Positions 59,209-64,000 of a DNA stretch of 64,000 bases are shown here, piece after piece. The stretch is from Xanthomonas sp. AM6 (GTDB taxonomy: Bacteria; Pseudomonadota; Gammaproteobacteria; Xanthomonadales; Xanthomonadaceae): NCBI RefSeq assembly GCF_025665335.1, contig NZ_CP106869.1, positions 2,444,501 to 2,508,500 of the forward strand, read 5' to 3'. The notes under the pieces are model-generated. The model saw nothing but the letters and a program-made list of their open reading frames with translations. It did no database searches and was not told the DNA's origin. Position 1 is the stretch's first letter. Every line of letters starts with the position of its first letter. The position numbers were made by a program, and so were the translations under genes.

Positions 59209-59223
59209 GCAAAGCCTGTGCCG
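59209..59223 (-). promoter_or_regulatory. Sigma-54 promoter of flgA
   Basis: The minus strand reads CGGCAC-N5-TTGC, one mismatch from TGGCAC-N5-TTGC with exact GG-GC spacing. It is nearly identical to the flgB element. Confidence 0.75.
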
Positions 59224-59268
59224 CGATCGCGGGTCGGTCCCGGGGTCGCGAACGCGCCTCACGGTGTT

Positions 59269-59284
59269 GGCATCTATAGATGCC
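59269..59284. promoter_or_regulatory. 16-bp perfect palindrome between flgA and cheV
   Basis: GGCATCTATAGATGCC is a perfect dyad in the divergent region. It may be an operator for a flagellar regulator. A sigma-54 reading (TGGCAT..GC) has the wrong spacing. Confidence 0.5.
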
Positions 59285-59414
59285 TTGGGTGGCGGTGGCG
59301 GACGCCTGCATGTCCCTTGCTTTTCCATGGCCGGCCGAGCGCCGAGCGGCGGCCCGCCGGGCCGCGCGGCCTGGCTCGCCCCCCATCGCGCGACCGGCCC
59401 TGCGGAGTTGACCC

Positions 59415-59442
59415 TCAAGTTCCGCCGCGAATGCGCCGATAT
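59415..59442 (+). promoter_or_regulatory. Possible sigma-28 element overlapping the cheV start
   Basis: TCAAGTTC-N12-GCCGATAT resembles the FliA consensus but has a spacer one base too long. If used, transcription would start near 59450 at the second ATG of cheV. Confidence 0.35.
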
Positions 59443-60394
59443 GAACGCCATGTCTCATGACCTGCTCAACCGAATCGACCAGCGCACCCGCTTGGCGGGC
59501 CACAATCGGCTTGCCCTGCTGCTGTTCCGGCTGGGCGGTCGTCAGCTTTTTGGCGTGAACGTCTTCAAGGTGCAGGAAGTGCTGCGCCGGCCGGATCTGT
59601 TCCAGGTGCCAGGGCTGCCACTGCAATTCTCCGGCGTCGCCGATGTCCGCGGCCGTTCGGTGCCGGTGCTCGACCTGGGCCTGGCGATCGGCCACCCGGA
59701 GCGCGAGACGCACGCCGACAAGGCGCCCGGCTACCTGGTGGTCACCGAGTTCAACCGCTCGGTGCAGGGCTTCCTGGTCAGCGGCGTGGAGCGCATCGTC
59801 AACATCGCGGTGGAGGACATCCATCCGCCGCCGGAACTGGGCGCCGAATCCAGCTACCTGACCGCAGTGACCCGCTTCCAGGGCGAGCTGATCCAGGTCA
59901 TCGACGTGGAAAGCGTGCTCGCCGACATCGCCCAGACCCGGGTGGAGGCGCAGATCGACCCGTCGCTGGCGCTCACCGGCTCGCAGCTGCAGGTGCTGGT
60001 GGTGGACGACTCGCGCGTGGCCCGGCAGCAGATCCGCAGCGTGCTGGACCAGCTCGGGGTCGGCGCCACCCTGCTGTCCGACGGCCGCCAGGCCCTGGAC
60101 CATCTCTTGCAGATCCACGCCGGCGGCGAGAATCCGGCCGAGCGCTACGCCATGGTGATCTCCGACATCGAGATGCCGGCGATGGACGGCTACACGCTGA
60201 CGACGGAAATCCGGCGCCACCCGGGCCTGGCCGGCCTGTACGTGCTGCTGCATACCTCGCTGTCGGGCGTGTTCAACAACGCCATGGTCGAGCGCGTCGG
60301 CGCCAACGCCTTCGTCGCCAAGTACAGCCCGCACGAACTGGCCGACTACGTGCTGGCGCGGCTGCGGGTGGTCGCCGAGGCCCAGGCCGCCTAG
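59441..60394 (+). CDS. cheV: Chemotaxis protein CheV (CheW-receiver fusion)
   Basis: A 317-residue coupling protein. CheW domain (about 20-165: ALLLFRLGGRQLFGVNVFKV) and a C-terminal receiver (about 180-305: VLVVDDSRVAR, phospho-acceptor in VISDIEMPAMDGY, VAKYSPHEL). It links receptors to CheA and may buffer phosphoryl groups. Starts at 59441 and 59450 are both possible. Placed between flgA and flgB, as in many gamma-proteobacteria. Confidence 0.95.
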   Translation: MNAMSHDLLNRIDQRTRLAGHNRLALLLFRLGGRQLFGVNVFKVQEVLRRPDLFQVPGLPLQFSGVADVRGRSVPVLDLGLAIGHPERETHADKAPGYLVVTEFNRSVQGFLVSGVERIVNIAVEDIHPPPELGAESSYLTAVTRFQGELIQVIDVESVLADIAQTRVEAQIDPSLALTGSQLQVLVVDDSRVARQQIRSVLDQLGVGATLLSDGRQALDHLLQIHAGGENPAERYAMVISDIEMPAMDGYTLTTEIRRHPGLAGLYVLLHTSLSGVFNNAMVERVGANAFVAKYSPHELADYVLARLRVVAEAQAA

Positions 60395-60512
60395 TTCCGC
60401 GGCCCCGGCGCTACGCCGGAAGCCTGCACGGGGCGCCGCCGCGGCGCCGCCCTGGCCCGCCCGGCACATGCCGCAAGCGGGCAACCCTCCACGCGACGGA
60501 TCCCCGCGGTTT

Positions 60513-60527
60513 TGGCACAGGCCTTGC
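60513..60527 (+). promoter_or_regulatory. Sigma-54 promoter of the flgBCDEF operon
   Basis: TGGCAC (60513-60518), five bases, TTGC (60524-60527) is a perfect -24/-12 element 34 bp before flgB. Confidence 0.9.
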
Positions 60528-60560
60528 CTGTTCTCCTGCAACGAACCGCGGGAGCGCGCC

Positions 60561-60962
60561 ATGTCCAATCTGATTTCATCCTATCTGGGGGTCCACGGCG
60601 ACGCCCTGCCGCTGCGCGAGCAACGGATGAAGCTGATCGCCAGCAACCTCAGCAACGTCGACACCCCCGGCTACAAGGCCCAGGACCTGGACTTCGACGC
60701 GGCCCTGCGCGCCGCGCAGGGCCAGCGCGACGGCAGCCAGTTGCAGGTGAGCGACAGCCGCCACATCGCGGTCGCCGGCAGCCCCGGCCTCAATCCGTTC
60801 CAGGTCACCCGCGAAGCGAGCCAGCCCAGCCTCGACGGCAACACCGTCGATCCGGATGCCGAGCGCGCCGCCTACGGCCGCGCCGCGCTGGAATACCGCG
60901 CATCGCTGAGCTTCGTCGAATCCAAGGTGCGCAGCATGCTCACCGCCATCACGGGCCAATAA
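60561..60962 (+). CDS. flgB: Flagellar basal-body rod protein FlgB
   Basis: A 133-residue proximal rod protein. It has the N-terminal heptad motif (LREQRMKLIASNLSNVDTPG) and a C-terminal helix (YRASLSFVESKVRSMLTAIT). ATG 60561 has GGGAG upstream. First gene of the sigma-54 operon; flgC starts 2 nt after its stop. Confidence 0.96.
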   Translation: MSNLISSYLGVHGDALPLREQRMKLIASNLSNVDTPGYKAQDLDFDAALRAAQGQRDGSQLQVSDSRHIAVAGSPGLNPFQVTREASQPSLDGNTVDPDAERAAYGRAALEYRASLSFVESKVRSMLTAITGQ

Positions 60963-60964
60963 GC

Positions 60965-61372
60965 ATGAGCAATCTGCCGATCTTCGATGTCGCCGGTTCC
61001 GCCCTGCAGGCGCAGTCGGTGCGCCTGAGCACCATCGCCAGCAACCTGGCCAACGCCGACTCGGTGGCCGGCTCGGCCGAGGCCGCCTACAAGCCGATCG
61101 AACCGATCTTCCAGGCGGTGCGCAACCCGCACGACAGCAGCCTGACCGCGGTCAACGTCAAGGAAATCAGCCAGAGCAAGGATCCGCCGCTCAAGCGCTA
61201 CGAACCCGGCCATCCGCTCGCCGATGCCGACGGCTACATCTACTCGCCGGACGTGGACCCGGTGGCGCAGATGGTCAACCTGATCTCCGCCTCGCGCAAT
61301 TACCAGGCTGGCGTGGAAGTCCTCAACACCGCCAAGGAACTGGCGCTGTCCACCTTGACCATGGGCCGCTGA
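60965..61372 (+). CDS. flgC: Flagellar basal-body rod protein FlgC
   Basis: A 135-residue proximal rod protein with ALQAQSVRLSTIASNLANAD at the N-terminus and NLISASRNYQAGVEVLNTAK at the C-terminus, the two rod coiled-coil motifs. It starts 2 nt after flgB and 38 nt separate its stop from flgD. Confidence 0.96.
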   Translation: MSNLPIFDVAGSALQAQSVRLSTIASNLANADSVAGSAEAAYKPIEPIFQAVRNPHDSSLTAVNVKEISQSKDPPLKRYEPGHPLADADGYIYSPDVDPVAQMVNLISASRNYQAGVEVLNTAKELALSTLTMGR

Positions 61373-61410
61373 GCCCTCCCTCCCGCCGCTCCCCGGCCTA
61401 GGACGCACTG

Positions 61411-62082
61411 ATGAGTACCGTTTCCAACGATATCTATTCCAGCCTCGGGCTGACCGGCTCCAGCGGCAGCAAGACCCCGTCCAAATCGGACTCGCTGAAC
61501 CAGGCCGACTTCCTGAAGCTGATGACCGAGCAGTTGCAGCACCAGGATCCGCTCAAGCCGATGGACAACAGCCAGATGGTCTCGCAGATGGCGCAGCTGT
61601 CCACCGTGCAGGGCATCGGCGACCTCAACAAGACCGTGACCGCGCTGTCCGATTCGATGAGCACCGACCAGATCCTGCGCGGCGCCCAGCTGGTCGGGCA
61701 CAAGGTGCTGGTGCCGTCGGAAACGATGCCACTGGGCACCGAGGGCGGCGTCAACGGCGTGATCGCCGCGCCCGGCGCCGGCATCGTCAACCTCACCGTC
61801 AGCGACGCCAACGGCAACGCGATCAAGCAGATCAGCGTCAGCGCCAGCAAGGCCGGCGAAGTCAATTTCAGCTGGGACGGCACCGATGCCAACGGCATCC
61901 GCCAGGCCGCCGGCAAGTACAGCGTCACCGCCACGCATACCGACAGCAGCGGCACCAACAGCAAGCTGTCCACCTACGTCCAGGCCCCGGTCGAGAGCGC
62001 CACCATCGGCTCGGACGGCATCTACCTCGACCTGACCGGGCTGGGCACCGCCCCGCTCGCCAACGTGCTCCGCGTCAGCTGA
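61411..62082 (+). CDS. flgD: Flagellar hook assembly protein FlgD (hook cap)
   Basis: A 223-residue hook-cap protein. The N-terminal export segment (LNQADFLKLMTEQLQHQDPL) and cap domains with FnIII- and tudor-like folds are present (VNFSWDGTDANGIRQAAGKY). Its length is usual. Located between flgC and flgE in the standard operon order. Confidence 0.96.
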   Translation: MSTVSNDIYSSLGLTGSSGSKTPSKSDSLNQADFLKLMTEQLQHQDPLKPMDNSQMVSQMAQLSTVQGIGDLNKTVTALSDSMSTDQILRGAQLVGHKVLVPSETMPLGTEGGVNGVIAAPGAGIVNLTVSDANGNAIKQISVSASKAGEVNFSWDGTDANGIRQAAGKYSVTATHTDSSGTNSKLSTYVQAPVESATIGSDGIYLDLTGLGTAPLANVLRVS

Positions 62083-62107
62083 GCCGGCCAATCCACAGGA
62101 GTCCATC

Positions 62108-63331
62108 ATGGGTTTCAACACTTCGCTGTCCGGCATCAAAGCGGCCAATTCCGACCTCAACGTCACCGCCAACAACATCGCCAACGTCAACACCACCGGC
62201 TTCAAGGAGTCGCGCGCCGAGTTCGCCGACCTGTTCTCGGCCACCGGCTACGGCATCGCGCGCAACGCGATCGGCGCCGGCGTGCGGGTCAGCAACGTCG
62301 CCCAGCAGTTCTCGCAGGGCAACGTCGACCCGACCGGGCGCAACCTGGACCTGGCGATCTCCGGCGACGGCTTCTTCACCATGACCAGCAACGGCGCCAA
62401 GGTGTATTCGCGCGCCGGCAACTTCCAGACCGACGAGAACGGCTACGTGGTCAATCCGCAGGGCGCCAAGCTGCAGGTGTTCCCGCCGGCGGCCAACGGC
62501 AACGGCTTCGCGGTCGGCACGCTGACCGACCTGCAGCTGCTGACCACCGACAGCTCGCCCAAGCAGAGCGACAAGGTGAACCTGATGTTCACCCTGCCCG
62601 GCAACGCCAACGTGCCGACCGTGGCGACCTTCTCGCCGACCGACGCCAACAGCTACAACCACTCCACCGGCGGCATCACCGTCTACGATTCGCTGGGCGT
62701 CAGCCACACCCAGACCTCGTACTTCGTCAAGACCGGCGTCGCCAACCAGTGGCAGGTGCACAACTACGTCGACGGCGTGGCGGTCGGCACCCCGAGCACG
62801 CTGCAGTTCGACGGCAACGGCAAGCTCACCACGCCCGCCGACGGCCGCATCACGCTGAGCACGTTCACCCCGAGCACCGGCGCCGGCACCCTCAACCTGA
62901 CCCTGGACGTGAGCGGCTCGACCCAGTACGGCGAGACCTTCGCCCTGCGCGACGCGCGCCAGGACGGCTATGCCAGCGGCAAGCTCAACTCGATCAGCAT
63001 CGACGCCAATGGCGTGGTCTACGCGCGCTACTCCAACAACGCCGACAAGGCGCTGGGCCAGGTCGCGATGACCAACTTCGTCAACCCGCAGGGGCTGAGC
63101 TCGCTGGGCGACAACGTGTGGGCGGAAAGCTCGGCCTCGGGCAACGCCCGCACCGGCGCGCCGTCGACCTCCGACTTCGGCGACATCCAGTCCGGCGCGC
63201 TGGAAGCCTCGACCGTGGACCTCACCGAACAGCTGGTCAACATGATCGTCGCGCAGCGCAACTTCCAGGCCAACTCGCAGATGATCTCCACCCAGGACCA
63301 GGTCACGCAGACCATCATCAACATCCGTTGA
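62108..63331 (+). CDS. flgE: Flagellar hook protein FlgE
   Basis: A 407-residue hook protein. The N-terminal motif (SLSGIKAANSDLNVTANNIA) and the C-terminal motif (MIVAQRNFQANSQMISTQDQ) form the rod-like domains; the middle is the surface D1/D2 region. GGAGTCC precedes the ATG. It follows flgD by 26 bp; a repeat-rich gap of 149 bp separates it from flgF. Confidence 0.97.
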   Translation: MGFNTSLSGIKAANSDLNVTANNIANVNTTGFKESRAEFADLFSATGYGIARNAIGAGVRVSNVAQQFSQGNVDPTGRNLDLAISGDGFFTMTSNGAKVYSRAGNFQTDENGYVVNPQGAKLQVFPPAANGNGFAVGTLTDLQLLTTDSSPKQSDKVNLMFTLPGNANVPTVATFSPTDANSYNHSTGGITVYDSLGVSHTQTSYFVKTGVANQWQVHNYVDGVAVGTPSTLQFDGNGKLTTPADGRITLSTFTPSTGAGTLNLTLDVSGSTQYGETFALRDARQDGYASGKLNSISIDANGVVYARYSNNADKALGQVAMTNFVNPQGLSSLGDNVWAESSASGNARTGAPSTSDFGDIQSGALEASTVDLTEQLVNMIVAQRNFQANSQMISTQDQVTQTIINIR

Positions 63332-63335
63332 GGCC

Positions 63336-63455
63336 GGGATTGGTGATTCGGGATTGGTGATTCGCAACGGCTGGCATTCCGTCGATCGGACGCCAGCCTT
63401 GCACGCCACCCCTGATCGTTTGCGGCACACCCGCTTCTTCGAATCCCGAATCCCC
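63336..63455. repeat. GGGATTGGTGATTC repeats between flgE and flgF
   Basis: GGGATTGGTGATTC occurs twice in tandem (63336-63363) and a GAATCCC run in the opposite sense lies at 63441-63455. It is the same repeat class as that at 56231. Confidence 0.75.
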
Positions 63456-63480
63456 TCATCCCCCATCACGGCTCACACCC

Positions 63481-64000
63481 ATGGACAAAGCACTCTACGT
63501 CGCCATGACCGGCGCCCGCGCCTCGCTGCAGGCGCAGGGCACGGTCTCGCACAATCTGGCCAACGTCGATACCGCCGGTTTCAAGGCGGCACTGGCCAAT
63601 ACCGAGGCGTTCCGCATCCAGGGTGCCGGCCATCCGTCGCGGATCGATGCGCTGCACATCGACCAGGGCTTCAATCGCGACGTCGGCGCGCAGCAGGTGA
63701 CCGGCAACGCGCTGGACGTCTCGCTCAGCGCCGACCGCTGGCTGGCGGTGCAGGCCGCCGACGGCAGCGAGGCGTATACGCGCGGCGGCGAACTGGCGCT
63801 GACCGCCAACGGCCAGCTGGTCACCTCCAGCGGCCGTGCGGTGCTCGACGACCAGGGCAATCCGATGGCGATCCCGCCGCACCAGGCGCTGGAGATCGGC
63901 AGCGACGGCACGGTCTCGATCGTGCCGCTGGGCGAAGGCCCGCAGGCGATGACCGCGATCGGCACGATGAAGGTGGTGGAGGCGCCGGCCGAGCGCCTGG
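63481..64000 (+). CDS. flgF: Flagellar basal-body rod protein FlgF (cut by window edge)
   Basis: The first 173 codons of a rod protein. It begins MDKALYVAMTGARASLQAQG and continues with SHNLANVDTAGFKA, the rod-protein N-terminal motif as in FlgF, then EAYTRGGELALTANGQLVTS typical of the FlgF/FlgG middle domain. The frame is open to the right edge, so the C-terminal third is missing. It follows flgE as in the standard operon. Confidence 0.93.
   Translation, partial: MDKALYVAMTGARASLQAQGTVSHNLANVDTAGFKAALANTEAFRIQGAGHPSRIDALHIDQGFNRDVGAQQVTGNALDVSLSADRWLAVQAADGSEAYTRGGELALTANGQLVTSSGRAVLDDQGNPMAIPPHQALEIGSDGTVSIVPLGEGPQAMTAIGTMKVVEAPAERL

Noticed and set aside
59268-59285. Sigma-54-like TGGCAT...TGC before cheV
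   Set aside because: The GG to GC spacing is one base off; the site is better described as a palindrome.

Overview
The window is a GC-rich chromosomal segment from a gamma-proteobacterium of the Xanthomonadaceae, most likely Xanthomonas or a close relative. The evidence is the core gene order (rarA-crcB, lolA/ftsK, trxB-aat-infA-clpA-clpS, Nudix-mnmA-hflD, flgNM-flgA-cheV-flgBCDEF), a GTAGGAGCGGC inverted repeat of the kind common in this family, and short GGGATT(G/C)GG tandem repeats. No rRNA, tRNA, CRISPR array, phage or intact insertion sequence was seen.

Region 1 (1-12.0 kb) looks accessory. It holds four classical short-chain dehydrogenases (SDR), two adjacent AraC regulators, an antibiotic-biosynthesis-monooxygenase-like protein and a flavin reductase, mostly in one co-directional run. 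Next come a fragment of an IS3-type transposase, a quinone-oxidoreductase/SCP2-like pair divergent from a LysR regulator, an alpha/beta hydrolase with an AraC regulator, and a TetR regulator. Region 2 (12.0-22.4 kb) has a histidine kinase/response regulator pair divergent from two copies of a module in which an Npt/TLC-like nucleotide transporter is followed by an atypical SDR. A MipA/OmpV outer-membrane protein lies inside the first copy. The promoter of the second SDR carries two TGCAC-N3-GYGCA dyads. The same dyad occurs upstream of the TetR gene 8 kb away, which suggests a regulatory link.

Region 3 (22.4-45 kb) is mainly housekeeping: TraX; a DUF3649-PepSY-DUF3325 iron-uptake operon behind a probable Fur box; crcB with a fluoride riboswitch; rarA; a DmeF-like metal exporter; lolA; a DUF3857/transglutaminase protein; ftsK; trxB; a GNAT/FemAB-like protein; aat; infA; clpA and clpS; a Nudix hydrolase; mnmA and hflD. 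A chemoreceptor without a periplasmic sensor domain follows, with a close sigma-28 promoter match.

Region 4 (45-57.7 kb) has an ABC importer with a fused double permease and no adjacent binding protein. It also has a signalling block: an active-looking PAS-GGDEF-EAL protein, a PAS-HisKA_3 kinase directly followed by a GGDEF-EAL-REC protein whose c-di-GMP active sites are both degraded, and a convergent soluble histidine kinase. Region 5 (57.8-64 kb) is the start of the flagellar cluster, with flgN, flgM and flgA on one strand and cheV and flgBCDEF on the other. Sigma-54 elements lie before flgA and flgB and a sigma-28 element before flgM, consistent with the usual flagellar transcription hierarchy. 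The first SDR (left edge) and flgF (right edge) are cut by the window ends.
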